Positions 8,145 to 16,387 of a stretch of 64,000 nucleotides of DNA are shown here, piece after piece; the first letter of the stretch is position 1, and every line of letters begins with the position of its first letter. The translations under genes and the position numbers were made by a program. Source of the stretch: JBQTIP01 sp052388025 (GTDB lineage Bacteria; Actinomycetota; UBA4738; HRBIN12); the NCBI GenBank assembly GCA_052388025.1, contig JBQTIP010000020.1:1-64000 (forward strand), written 5' to 3'. Under the pieces are notes generated by a model. It searched no databases, was not told the origin of the DNA, and worked only from the letters and a program-made list of their open reading frames with translations.

Positions 8145-9380
8145 ATGGCCCAGTCAAAGGACGGCCAGCGACCCCAGAAAGCGAAGGGGAATCGTGAGCC
8201 GGTCGCCCCCTACCTTGCGGTCGGCCTGTCGACAGTCGTGCACGGGGTCGGCAGCCGCAAGGACATCGCCCAGAACCTCGAGATCATCGAGGACGGCGTC
8301 CATGCCGCGATGGGCATCATCTCGATCAACATGCCGGTGAAGCTGGTCGCGCTTGCGGAGGGTGCGCTCACCGGCTTCACCGACGAGGCCTTCGACATCC
8401 CGCACGTCACGGCCGCACGCGACCTGTTCATCGACATCCCCGGCGAGGAGTCCGAGGCGCTGGGCAAGCTCGCGAAGCACTACGAGACATACCTGGTCGT
8501 GCAGTGCAAGGCCCGCTGGCCGGAGGTCATGCCCGATCGCTACTTCAACACATTGTTCGTCATCTCTCCGTCCGGGGAGGTGGTTCACAAGGCAGCGAAG
8601 AACCATCTGTGGTGCCGCGAGCGCTCGTGCACGCCGCACGACATCTACAGCCGGTGGGTGGAGCTGTTCGGCGACGGGATCGACGCCTTCTATCCGGTCT
8701 TGCGGACCGAGGACATCGGGAACCTCGGCGCGATCTGCTGCTCCGACGGCGAGTACCCCGAGGCCGTCCGCGCGCTCGCGTTCAACGGCGCCGAGGTCGT
8801 CTACCGCCCTTCGGAGGCCGTGCCGATGACGAACGTCGGCTATCCGGGCGGTGGGACGTGGATGCTCCAGAACCGAGCCCACGCGCACTTCAACAACGTC
8901 TACATCGTCGCCCCGAACGTCGGCCCGGTGTACCTCCACCCGCGGATGAAGCACCCGTACGACATCGCCGGCGGGCAGTCCCACATCGTCGACTACATGG
9001 GGAACGTGTTGTCGTACTCGCCGAGCGGCTACAACACGTTCGTCAGCGCGATCATCGACATCGAGGCGCTGCGGCAGTTCCGGGTGATGAACCTGAACTC
9101 CAACTGGATGAAGGACCTTCGCACCGAGGTCTTCCGCCGGATGTACGAGGAGCCGATCCACCCGAAGAACCTGTGGATGTGGCAGGACCCGCTCTCGCAC
9201 GAGCAGGTCGACGAGTTCTATCGGCGGAACATCCGGCGCTTGATCAAGCGAGGCGCGTACACGCCGCCGGCGCACGAGTTCGAGGGAGCGAAGTTCTTCC
9301 CGATGGACGAGCTCGCGCCCGCCGAGAGCTGGAAGCAGGCAAAGGAGCTCTGGGCCGAGGAGGGCCCGACCGATGCCTGA
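8145..9380 (+). CDS. Carbon-nitrogen hydrolase (nitrilase/amidase superfamily)
   Basis: 411 residues. The Glu-Lys-Cys triad is seen as the Glu of LAEGALTG, Lys of VHKAAKNHL and Cys of GAICCSDGEYPE. The long C-terminal region after NTFVSAIIDIEALRQF resembles aliphatic amidase/formamidase-type members rather than short omega-amidases. It should hydrolyse an amide or nitrile to the acid plus ammonia. GGAGG sits 6 bp before the ATG at 8145, a firm start. The stop overlaps the next start by 8 bp, so it is translationally coupled to the FAD oxidoreductase gene; the two probably act on successive intermediates. Confidence 0.88.
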   Translation: MAQSKDGQRPQKAKGNREPVAPYLAVGLSTVVHGVGSRKDIAQNLEIIEDGVHAAMGIISINMPVKLVALAEGALTGFTDEAFDIPHVTAARDLFIDIPGEESEALGKLAKHYETYLVVQCKARWPEVMPDRYFNTLFVISPSGEVVHKAAKNHLWCRERSCTPHDIYSRWVELFGDGIDAFYPVLRTEDIGNLGAICCSDGEYPEAVRALAFNGAEVVYRPSEAVPMTNVGYPGGGTWMLQNRAHAHFNNVYIVAPNVGPVYLHPRMKHPYDIAGGQSHIVDYMGNVLSYSPSGYNTFVSAIIDIEALRQFRVMNLNSNWMKDLRTEVFRRMYEEPIHPKNLWMWQDPLSHEQVDEFYRRNIRRLIKRGAYTPPAHEFEGAKFFPMDELAPAESWKQAKELWAEEGPTDA

Positions 9381-10968
9381 TGGCGGCTACGACGTCGTCA
9401 TCGTCGGCGGGGGGCACAACGGCCTGACCTGCGGCGGCTACCTCGCGAAGGCGGGGAAGAAAGTGCTGGTGCTGGAGGCGCGCGACGTGGTCGGCGGGGG
9501 CTGCGCCACGAAAGAGGTCGCCGCGCCGGGCTTTCGGCACAACTTCCACTCCAACTTCCACGGCATCATCCACATGGGCCCGGTCTACCGGGACCTCGAG
9601 CTGGAGCGCTACGGCGCGACCTACGTCTGGCCGGAGAACCAGTTCGGCCACGTGTTCCCGGATGGGCGAGCGCTCGTGTGCTCGCGCGACCTGCACACGA
9701 CCGTCGAGCGGATCGCCCGGTTCTCCAAGCGTGATGCCGAGACGTTCCGAGAGGTCGCACGCGTGTACCGGCGGGGGCTCGATGAGGGGTTCATCCCGGC
9801 GATGTTCTCTCCCCCCGGCCCGCCGTCGCAGGACCTCGCCTTGCTGGAGGGCTCGAGCGACGGCCTCGGGCTGATCCGGCAGTTCATGACGACACCGAAC
9901 CACCTGGCCCGGGACCTGTTCGAGACGCCCGAGGTCCAGACGTGGATCGGGTTCTGGGTGGCGCAGCTCGCCGGCACCGGCGACGTCTTCGGCCTCGGCG
10001 CAAACTACCCGATCATGGTGGCAGGGTCGATGGAACCGTACGGCTGGGCCATCTGCGAGGGCGGGTCGAACCGGCTCGCGCAGGCGATGGCGGAGTTCCT
10101 CACGGACCATGGGGGCGAAGTCGGCGTGGACTCGCCCGTCGTGAGGATCGAGGTCGACGCGGACGGCGCGCGGTCGGTGAAGCTTGAGGACGGGACGAAA
10201 ATCACGGTCGACGGGATCCTGGTGTCGAACCTCGACCCGAAGCACACCTTCCTCGAGCTCGTCGGCAAGGAGTCGCTCGACGAAACGCTGCGCCACGCGT
10301 GCGAGCGGTGGCGCTACGACGTGATGTCCATGTTCTGCGTGTACCTTGCGCTGGAGGCGCCGGTCAGGTGGAAGGCCGCCGAGTGGGACCCGTCGGTCGA
10401 GCGCTGCTTCGCCGTGTCGATCTGCGAGTCGCTCGACGTGCTCGATGACAACGCTTCGGACTGCCGGCTCGGCGTGCCACCGCGGCAGCCGGGGCTGTTC
10501 ACCGTCCACCCGTCGATCTTCGAGCCCTCGCTCTGCCCGCCCGGCACGGAATCGTGTTTCTGCGAGCAGATCGCGCCGTACGAACTCCGAGAGGGTGGGC
10601 CGCAGGCCTGGGAGGACATCAAGGAGGACTACGCCGCAACGGTCTTGGACCGCTGGCGGCCCTACCTCGCGAGCGGGCTCGAGCCCGAGGCCATCGTCGG
10701 CAGGTACATCTCGAGCCCGATCGACATCGAGCGCGTCATGCCGTCGATGAAGCACGGCGACTGGAACCACGGCGAGATGTCGCAGGACCAGCTCGGCGTC
10801 TTCCGGCCGTTCCACGAGTACCCGCCGTACCGGACGGGATTCCCGAACGTGTACATGTGCGGCGCGTCTACGCACCCCGGCGGCTCGATCGGCGGCGCCT
10901 GCGGCTACAACGCGGCCACGGTCATCGCCCAAGACCTCGGCCTCAAGGCGTGGTGGAAGTCCGCGTAG
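9373..10968 (+). CDS. FAD-dependent oxidoreductase, phytoene desaturase-like
   Basis: 531 residues of the CrtI/PYROXD2-like flavoprotein family. The N-terminal Rossmann motif is VVIVGGGHNGL (residues 8-18) followed by VLEARDVVGGG, and the C-terminal FAD motif lies in the region GGSIGGACGYNAA. No other carotenoid gene is present, so carotenoid synthesis is unlikely; a desaturase or amine/alcohol oxidase role in catabolism is more plausible. The gene overlaps the upstream amidase by 8 bp with GAGGAGGG about 8 bp before its ATG. Its 3' end overlaps the convergent P450 gene by 64 bp. Confidence 0.85.
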   Translation: MPDGGYDVVIVGGGHNGLTCGGYLAKAGKKVLVLEARDVVGGGCATKEVAAPGFRHNFHSNFHGIIHMGPVYRDLELERYGATYVWPENQFGHVFPDGRALVCSRDLHTTVERIARFSKRDAETFREVARVYRRGLDEGFIPAMFSPPGPPSQDLALLEGSSDGLGLIRQFMTTPNHLARDLFETPEVQTWIGFWVAQLAGTGDVFGLGANYPIMVAGSMEPYGWAICEGGSNRLAQAMAEFLTDHGGEVGVDSPVVRIEVDADGARSVKLEDGTKITVDGILVSNLDPKHTFLELVGKESLDETLRHACERWRYDVMSMFCVYLALEAPVRWKAAEWDPSVERCFAVSICESLDVLDDNASDCRLGVPPRQPGLFTVHPSIFEPSLCPPGTESCFCEQIAPYELREGGPQAWEDIKEDYAATVLDRWRPYLASGLEPEAIVGRYISSPIDIERVMPSMKHGDWNHGEMSQDQLGVFRPFHEYPPYRTGFPNVYMCGASTHPGGSIGGACGYNAATVIAQDLGLKAWWKSA

Positions 10969-12164
10969 CTACGAGGGGGAAGAGCAGGAGGCTGCGAGTC
11001 CCAGCGAACGTGGAGCGAGAGCGGGGCGCGGAACTCCCAGCCGCGGATCTCAACCGGCCGCTCGGGATCGAGGCGGAGGTTCGGCAACCGATCGAGCACC
11101 GCCTCCAGCGAGGCCCGGGCCTGGTATCTGCCTAGCCAAGCGCCCAGGCAGAAATGGTTTCCGGTCGCGAAGGCGAGGTGCGCGCCCTCCTTGCGATGGA
11201 TATGGAACTTGTCGGGGTCGGAGAACCGGCGCGGGTCGCGGTTCGCCGAGGACAGTACGGCTCCGATCAGCGCGCCCTTCTCCAGCTCCACGCCTGATAG
11301 CACGGTGTCCTCGGTGGTCTGCCGCGTCGACGTTCCGACCGGCGCGTAGCACCGCAGCGTCTCCTCGATCGCAGGCTTCACGAGCGAGCGATCGGCGCGC
11401 AGGGACTCGAGCAGCCCATGATGCAGCAGCGCCCAGACGACCAGCGCGATCAGGTCGCGCGGCTCCTGGAGCCCGCCGGACAGCATCAGCTTCGTGTTCG
11501 CGACGATCTCCTCCCGCCCCATCCGCCGTCCATCGATCTCCGTGTGAAGCATCGCGGACAACACCGAATCGTCCGGCTCGGCCTCCAGTCGGTCCAGCAC
11601 GGTCTCGATCGTGTCGCCCAGCTCGCCGCTCGCCGCGTCGGCGATCGCCTGCTTCTCCGGGTTCCCCTCGAAGTTCGCGAGGCCGATCATGATCCCGGCG
11701 TTCCAGCGGCTGAGGTCCTCCTCGGGCACTTCGTCGAGCCCGAGCATGAAGCGGAGCGACAGGATCGACATCGGCTCCGCGAACTCCTTGAACAGATCGG
11801 CCTCGCCGCGCTCGCAAAAGCCATCGATCAGCTCGTTCGCGAGCTTGGGGATCATTCCCTCGGTGCGGCTCTCGACCTCGCGAGGGCGGAACGGCGACTC
11901 GACGACCCTCCGGATCCACTGCTGGTGCGGTCCCTCCGACCCCAGCATGTTCTTGCCCATCGTGCGGTTGAGCGTCGAGGGGTTGGTCTCGGCGGTGAAT
12001 GTCTCCGGGTGGACGTCGACGTGGTGCACATCATCCCAGCGCGTCACGAGCCAGAGCTCGACGGCCGGAACCCAGGCGACCGGCTCCTCGTCGCGCAGCC
12101 GCGCGTAGACGGGATGCGGGTCCCTCTCCAGGTCCTCCAGCGTGATCGTCTCGCCGATCGTCAC
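10905..12164 (-). CDS. Cytochrome P450 with unusual I-helix
   Basis: 419 residues from GTG 12164, chosen because GGGAGG lies 5 bp upstream. The heme-binding loop FATGNHFCLGAW supplies the axial Cys, and the K-helix ExxR is EETLR. The I-helix reads LMLSGGLQEPRD: the usual acid-threonine pair of AGxET is replaced by Glu-Pro, so proton delivery to bound oxygen may differ from that in standard monooxygenases. It is soluble, as in other bacterial P450s. The last ~30 residues are Arg/Pro-rich and overlap the convergent flavoprotein gene, suggesting loss of an original stop. It is divergent from the GS-like gene (64 bp between starts). Redox partners are not adjacent. Confidence 0.92.
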   Translation of the reverse strand: MTIGETITLEDLERDPHPVYARLRDEEPVAWVPAVELWLVTRWDDVHHVDVHPETFTAETNPSTLNRTMGKNMLGSEGPHQQWIRRVVESPFRPREVESRTEGMIPKLANELIDGFCERGEADLFKEFAEPMSILSLRFMLGLDEVPEEDLSRWNAGIMIGLANFEGNPEKQAIADAASGELGDTIETVLDRLEAEPDDSVLSAMLHTEIDGRRMGREEIVANTKLMLSGGLQEPRDLIALVVWALLHHGLLESLRADRSLVKPAIEETLRCYAPVGTSTRQTTEDTVLSGVELEKGALIGAVLSSANRDPRRFSDPDKFHIHRKEGAHLAFATGNHFCLGAWLGRYQARASLEAVLDRLPNLRLDPERPVEIRGWEFRAPLSLHVRWDSQPPALPPRSYADFHHALRPRSWAMTVAAL

Positions 12165-12228
12165 GTTGTCCTCCCGCACGGATGATGCACTATCCTCCCG
12201 GGCACGGTCCTGCGAGGAAGGAGCGTCG

Positions 12229-13533
12229 ATGGAAACGACCGGCAAGCGCCTCCGCCTCCTCTACTCGGACATCCACGGACTCGAGCGCGGGAAGTACCTG
12301 TTCGGCGACTGGGCCGGCGGCAAGGCCGCCTTCTGCATCGGCGTCTATCCCCTCACGCACGACCGGGAGATCCTCCCGATCCCCGGGCTGCAGTTCGACA
12401 TCGGGCTGCCGGACGTCGACGCGCACCTCGACCGGGACTCGCTCCGGCCGAGCTGGGAGGAGGACACGCTCGTCGGCATCGCCGACATCGAGTTCCGAGG
12501 CAAGCCTGTCGCGATCGACCCCCGCCACGTGCTGCGGCAGGCGTGCAAGCCGTGGCAGGACATGGGGCTCGAGCCGCAGATCGCGTTCGAGCTGGAGTTC
12601 TACCTCCTGGAGGCGGACAATGCCGGCGGCTGGCGCTCGGTCTCACTCCCCTCGCACCGCGTATACGGGACCGGAACGGCGATCGATCCGACCGGCACGG
12701 TCGACGACATGGTTCGCACGGCGATGGCGTGCGGGTTCCCCGTCGAGAGCTGGGGAAGCGAGTACGACGAGGCCGCCTACGAGGTCAACATCCGCTACGC
12801 AGACGCGATCCCGGCTGCCGACGAATCCTTCCTGTTCCGCCTGCTCGTGCACGAGGTGGCAGCGCGGCACGGAAAGCTCGCGACCTTCATGGGCAGGCCG
12901 TTCAACGACCGGGGCGGCAGCGGCCTGCACGTGAACTTCAGCTTCCGTCGCGAGGACGGCTCGAACGCGTTCCACGACCCCAACGACCCCGAGGGGCTAG
13001 CGAGCATGGCCCGGCAGTGCATCGCTGGCGCCCTGGCCCATCACGAGGGCATGGCCGCCATCCTCGCGCCACACGTGAACGCGTACAAGCGCCTGCAGCC
13101 CGACATGCTGAACGGCTACTGGGCAACCTGGGGGCACGACGACCGGACGGTCGCGGTGCGCGTCCCGCCCGCGCGCGGCGCCGGCACGCGCCTCGAGCAG
13201 CGTACGTCCGACGCCGCCGCAAACCCGTATCTCGCCGCCGCGGCGATCCTGCACGCGGCGCGGTTCGGCGTTGAACAGGAGCTGGAGCTGCCCCCGCCGC
13301 AACCGGCGGGGGCGGACCCGAACAGCGCCGTGCGGATCCCGCCGAACCTGGACGCCGCGCTGCAAGCGTTGGAGGCCGACAAGGATCTCTGCGAGGCGCT
13401 CGGTTCGGACCTCATCCAGGCTTTCGTCATGCTGAAGCAGGCGGAGTGGAAGCGCTACGCCGACGCCGTGCCGGATACGAGCACAACCGACGTCACCGAC
13501 TGGGAGCTGTCCTACTACCTGCCGTATTACTAG
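12229..13533 (+). CDS. Glutamine synthetase-like ligase 1 (amine gamma-glutamylation?)
   Basis: 434 residues from ATG 12229, preceded by GAAGGAG at good spacing. Metal and nucleotide motifs of the GS catalytic barrel are present: FELEFYLLE, EVNIRYAD, GGSGLHVNFSF and VNAYKRL, with ANPYLAAAA near the end. The N-terminal beta-grasp domain is short. It resembles the GlnA3/PuuA-type family, which joins glutamate to amines such as polyamines, ethanolamine, isopropylamine or aniline, rather than housekeeping GlnA; in particular the canonical adenylylation loop is not evident. Its neighbours are a P450 and, at 5.5 kb, an amidotransferase-like hydrolase that could release gamma-glutamyl products. The substrate is inferred only. 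Confidence 0.88.
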   Translation: METTGKRLRLLYSDIHGLERGKYLFGDWAGGKAAFCIGVYPLTHDREILPIPGLQFDIGLPDVDAHLDRDSLRPSWEEDTLVGIADIEFRGKPVAIDPRHVLRQACKPWQDMGLEPQIAFELEFYLLEADNAGGWRSVSLPSHRVYGTGTAIDPTGTVDDMVRTAMACGFPVESWGSEYDEAAYEVNIRYADAIPAADESFLFRLLVHEVAARHGKLATFMGRPFNDRGGSGLHVNFSFRREDGSNAFHDPNDPEGLASMARQCIAGALAHHEGMAAILAPHVNAYKRLQPDMLNGYWATWGHDDRTVAVRVPPARGAGTRLEQRTSDAAANPYLAAAAILHAARFGVEQELELPPPQPAGADPNSAVRIPPNLDAALQALEADKDLCEALGSDLIQAFVMLKQAEWKRYADAVPDTSTTDVTDWELSYYLPYY

Positions 13534-13598
13534 GGACGTCAGGCCGCCGGATAGCCGTACGTAGGGCAATCTCTGGGAGGCCCCCCGTGGAGGCCAGG

Positions 13599-14060
13599 CT
13601 AGTAGTTCCTGATGACGAGGTCTGTGCTGCCGCGCTCGGCCGCCTTGAGGTGGATGTCGCGGCGGGTCGACAGGCGGCGAATCCCGAACCCCCGGAACTC
13701 ACTGCGGACGGCCGGCATGTCGGAGTTCGTCAGCGTCACGTAGACCCCGCGGGCGTCGGCGTCCCGCATCAGCTCCGCCAGGTGCCCGTGCTTCTCGTCC
13801 GGGAACTGATCGGCCGTGTACCGCTTGAAGTCACCCCAGACGCGGTCAGGGACGTAGGGCGGGTCCAGGTACACCCAGTCGCCGGCCTGCGCCTGCGGCA
13901 GGACTTCGGCGTAGTCGGCGCACCGGACGTCGGCCACCGCCAGCGCCTTCGACGCCCGGAGCAGGTTGTCGCGGTTGAAGTAGGGCCTTGCGTACTCGCC
14001 GTATGGCACATTGAACTCCCCGTGTAGGTCCGTCCACCTGGGCAGTGCCGCCGAGGAGCC
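13599..14060 (-). pseudogene. Remnant of a D12-class DNA adenine methylase
   Basis: The reading frame is open from 14060 to a TAG at 13599 and encodes the C-terminal half of a Dam/MT-D12 family N6-adenine methyltransferase: GEFNVPYGEY upstream, then the catalytic DPPY in VYLDPPYVPD, then TLTNSD, ending in a typical family C-terminus. A TGA at 14061-14063 cuts the frame, and the N-terminal half with the SAM-binding FxxGxG region is absent. Intact relatives are about 260-280 residues; at most 153 codons remain. It is therefore a truncated, probably inactive copy, likely from a phage or orphan modification gene. It forms part of a row of decayed genes. Confidence 0.8.
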
Positions 14061-14111
14061 TCAAGCTGTCACGGAAGTTCTCGAACGGGATGGCGTCCAA
14101 GTTGCCTCAGG

Positions 14112-14403
14112 CTACCTCTCCCAGAGTGCTGCATCGAGCACTCTCGCCCGCAGAGCGGGTGCGATGCCTAAGCGGGCGACGTAGGCTCGAGCGGCCTCTG
14201 CGAGCCGGCGCCGGCTGGCCCGGCGCGTGCGCGGCACTTCGACCCCCTCCTTCATGGGCCGTCCCATGCCGGAGGGGTCGAAGAGACGAGCGCCTTTCAG
14301 CTCTTATCGCCGCCGCGTGCGGCTTCTCCGGCAGCTTGAACACCATCGCTTCGCCGAAAGCGCCAGCGAAGGCCTTGCTCCCCATCGAAGCACGAGAGGT
14401 CGT
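14112..14403 (-). pseudogene. Frameshifted TfoX N-terminal-domain protein remnant
   Basis: Two reading frames together recreate a TfoX/Sxy N-terminal domain. The first gives KAFAGAFGEAMVFKLPEK from about 14376. After a one-base shift near 14300 the second gives ELKGARLFDPSGMGRPMKE and runs to TAG at 14112. The N-terminal 30-40 residues normally preceding KAFAG are missing, because a TAG at 14404 closes the frame. The family is small, often about 100-120 residues, of uncertain function outside competence regulators. Both the frameshift and the lost start argue for decay. Confidence 0.7.
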
Positions 14404-14414
14404 CTAGCGCGTCA

Positions 14415-14617
14415 TCAATGGCAGTCGAACAGGGCCGGTAGCACGGTGTGGCGCGACAAGTCGATGACCCGCCGCGCCCTCCGGAGCCTCACCTCCCGCC
14501 GGCCGCACGTCCTGGATCCGGCCGCCGCGGATCACGACCTCCCGGCCGGACACCACCTCCCCGGCGAGCACATCGAACGAGCCGGCCGGCCCGGATGACC
14601 ACAACCTCGGGCCCCAT
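14415..14617 (-). pseudogene. Amidohydrolase N-terminal remnant with two frameshifts
   Basis: An ATG at 14617, directly after the cutA stop (TGA-GG-ATG), begins VVVIRAGRL. An extra base near 14578 moves the frame to FDVLAGEVVSGREVVIRGG, and a lost base near 14470-14478 moves it again to RVIDLSRHTVLPALFDCH, ending at TGA 14415. Joined, this is the beta-sandwich N-terminus of a metal-dependent amidohydrolase up to the first His of the barrel (normally DxHxH). The catalytic barrel is missing. It was probably once co-transcribed with cutA. Confidence 0.7.
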
Positions 14618-14619
14618 CC

Positions 14620-14940
14620 TCAGCTCACCGACTCGTCTATCCACCCGAGGTAGTCGGGAAGCCCGCCAACGATCGGAAGCGCGGTGATCTCCGGGACCTC
14701 ATACGAGTGCTCCTCGCGGATCGCCCTGGCCACGTCCTCGAAGCGGCTCCCCCGGGTCTTCGCGATGCAGAGCCACTCCTCGGCCGACTCGACCTTGCCC
14801 GCCCATCGGTAGCGGCTCGCGATTGGGCCGACGATCTGCACGCACGCGGCGAGCCTCGCGTCGACCAAGCCGTTCGCGATCCGATCCGCCTCCCCCCTGC
14901 TGCCCACGGCCGTGAAGACCTGGATGTGCTCGGCGTCCAT
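14620..14940 (-). CDS. cutA: CutA1 divalent-cation tolerance protein
   Basis: 106 residues from ATG 14940, with GAGGAG seven bases upstream; the GTG at 14955 would overlap the preceding gene. It shows the trimeric CutA fold pattern: VFTAVGSRGEADRIANGLVDARLAACVQI, split here between the first strand and helix, then YRWAGKVESAEEW and EEHSYEVPEITALPI. The family is linked to copper and other divalent metal tolerance, but its molecular role is still unclear. The start lies 4 bp after the stop of the carboxymuconolactone-decarboxylase-like gene, so the two form an operon. Confidence 0.92.
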   Translation of the reverse strand: MDAEHIQVFTAVGSRGEADRIANGLVDARLAACVQIVGPIASRYRWAGKVESAEEWLCIAKTRGSRFEDVARAIREEHSYEVPEITALPIVGGLPDYLGWIDESVS

Positions 14941-14944
14941 GAGA

Positions 14945-15535
14945 TCACTCCTCACGGTGCTTTCCCGGGTGCCACGTGTCGCCCAGCCGGGCGGTCGCGA
15001 ACTCGAGCGGCGCGTCCTCGAGGTCGGTCGCCATCGAGTCGTTCCAGCGGTTCAGGAATCCGAACAGTCCGATGACCGCCAGCATCTCGACGATCTCGCC
15101 TTCGTCCCAGTGCTTCCGGAGGTCCTCGAAGTGCTTCGACGTGACCGCGTTCGGGACGACCGAGGCGTCTCGCGCGAATCGCAACGCCGCGCGTTCGGCT
15201 TCCGTGTACAGCGGGCTCCGCTCGAAGTCCCAGATCGCCGAGATCTTTTCGTTCGGAACCCCGCGCATCATCGCGTCGACCGCCTCATGCGCCTGGCAGT
15301 ACCGGCAGCCCGCGGCCTTGCTGGCGACCATCGCGATCAGCGGCTTCAGCCCGACGGGGACCGTCCCGGTGCGCCAGATCTGGGTGATGAGCTCCGAGAA
15401 CGCCATCAGCACCTCCGGTCGCCTGGCCATGGTGAAGAGGCTGTTCGGCACGAAGCTCAGCGTGTCGTCGTAGAGCCGGAACAGCGACTCCAGCTCCGGA
15501 TGATCTTCCCGCCGGAGCGGCTCCACGTTTGCCAT
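14945..15535 (-). CDS. AhpD/carboxymuconolactone decarboxylase-family peroxidase-like protein
   Basis: 196 residues, all-helical. The redox motif CRYCQAH (CxxCxxxH type) lies in the segment KAAGCRYCQAHEA near residue 75-85, as in AhpD-like alkylhydroperoxidases and 'peroxidase-related' CMD proteins. It may reduce peroxides with a thiol partner. ATG 15535 has AAGGGGG upstream. It is followed 4 bp later by cutA. The Cys pair and His are intact, so it is probably functional. The physiological partner is not in the window. Confidence 0.88.
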   Translation of the reverse strand: MANVEPLRREDHPELESLFRLYDDTLSFVPNSLFTMARRPEVLMAFSELITQIWRTGTVPVGLKPLIAMVASKAAGCRYCQAHEAVDAMMRGVPNEKISAIWDFERSPLYTEAERAALRFARDASVVPNAVTSKHFEDLRKHWDEGEIVEMLAVIGLFGFLNRWNDSMATDLEDAPLEFATARLGDTWHPGKHREE

Positions 15536-15602
15536 CGATCCCCCTTGCGCCGAGTACGGGCGGAACCGTCAGACTATCCCGCAAGCTCGGAAGGGGGGAA
15601 CG

Positions 15603-16364
15603 ATGAGGTTCGAGGGCAAGACCGCATTCGTGACCGGCGCGGGGCACGGGATCGGCGCGGCCACCGCCGTGCGCCTGGCGAGCGAGGGCGCCGCAGTGCT
15701 CTGCCTCGACAAGAACGGCGAGACGGCGGCGAAGACCGCCGACGCGATCGTGGTCGAGGGCGGCCGGGCCGATAGCGCCGAGGCAGACGTCCGCGACCGC
15801 CGGTCGGTGACGGCCGCGCTCGACCTCGCGCTCGACCGATTCGACGCGGTCCACTACCTCGTGAACAACGCCGGGCTCGTAACGATGACGGGCTTCGACG
15901 ACCTGACCGACGACGAGTGGGACCTGGTCCTGGACGTGAACCTGAAGGGGCAGTTCATCGTCGGGCAGATCGTTTCTCCGGCCATCGAGGCGGCGGGCGG
16001 CGGCGCCATCGTGAACCTGGCGACGATCGAATCCGAGGTGGTGGTGGCCTCCGGGCCCACCTGCCAGCCGCACTACAACGCCTCCAAGGGCGGCGTGAAG
16101 ATGCTCACGAAGGCGATGGCCCACGAGCTCGGACCGAAGGGCATCCGCGTGAACGCCGTCGAGCCCGGTCCGATCAACACGGGCTTCGCCGGTGGCGACA
16201 TCGACACGCCCGAGGCTCGGGCGTCCTGGTTGCCGCGCATGATCATCAAGCGGGCCGGCCGGCCGGAGGACGTCGCGGCCGTGATCGCGTTCCTCCTTTC
16301 CGACGACGCGTCGTTCGTCACCGGGGCGATCCTGCCGGTGGACGGCGGCTTCCTCGTGCATTGA
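15603..16364 (+). CDS. SDR family NAD(P)-dependent oxidoreductase (second)
   Basis: 253 residues. Cofactor motif TGAGHGIG at residues 10-17, NNAG near residue 90, catalytic Tyr-Lys in HYNASKGG and the C-terminal SFVTGAILPVDGG. An Asp after strand 2 (CLDKNG) suggests NAD(H) preference. AAGGGGGG lies 5 bp before the ATG. It probably interconverts a hydroxyl and a keto group. It is followed by a threonine-dehydratase-like gene after 23 bp on the same strand. It is a distinct paralogue of the SDR at 6.2 kb. Confidence 0.9.
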   Translation: MRFEGKTAFVTGAGHGIGAATAVRLASEGAAVLCLDKNGETAAKTADAIVVEGGRADSAEADVRDRRSVTAALDLALDRFDAVHYLVNNAGLVTMTGFDDLTDDEWDLVLDVNLKGQFIVGQIVSPAIEAAGGGAIVNLATIESEVVVASGPTCQPHYNASKGGVKMLTKAMAHELGPKGIRVNAVEPGPINTGFAGGDIDTPEARASWLPRMIIKRAGRPEDVAAVIAFLLSDDASFVTGAILPVDGGFLVH

Positions 16365-16387
16365 GATGGGCGCGAAGCGAGCCGACC

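Noticed and set aside
9244..10932. 562-codon minus-strand open frame
   Set aside because: Runs antisense to the phytoene-desaturase-like flavoprotein, which has clear FAD motifs; composition is that of a shadow.
9373..10968. Carotenoid synthesis role for the CrtI-like protein
   Set aside because: No crtB, crtE or crtY-type gene nearby and it is coupled to an amidase gene.
13599..14009. Active 136-residue DNA methylase
   Set aside because: Only the DPPY half is present and an in-frame TGA lies upstream; an enzyme without the SAM-binding half is not expected to work.
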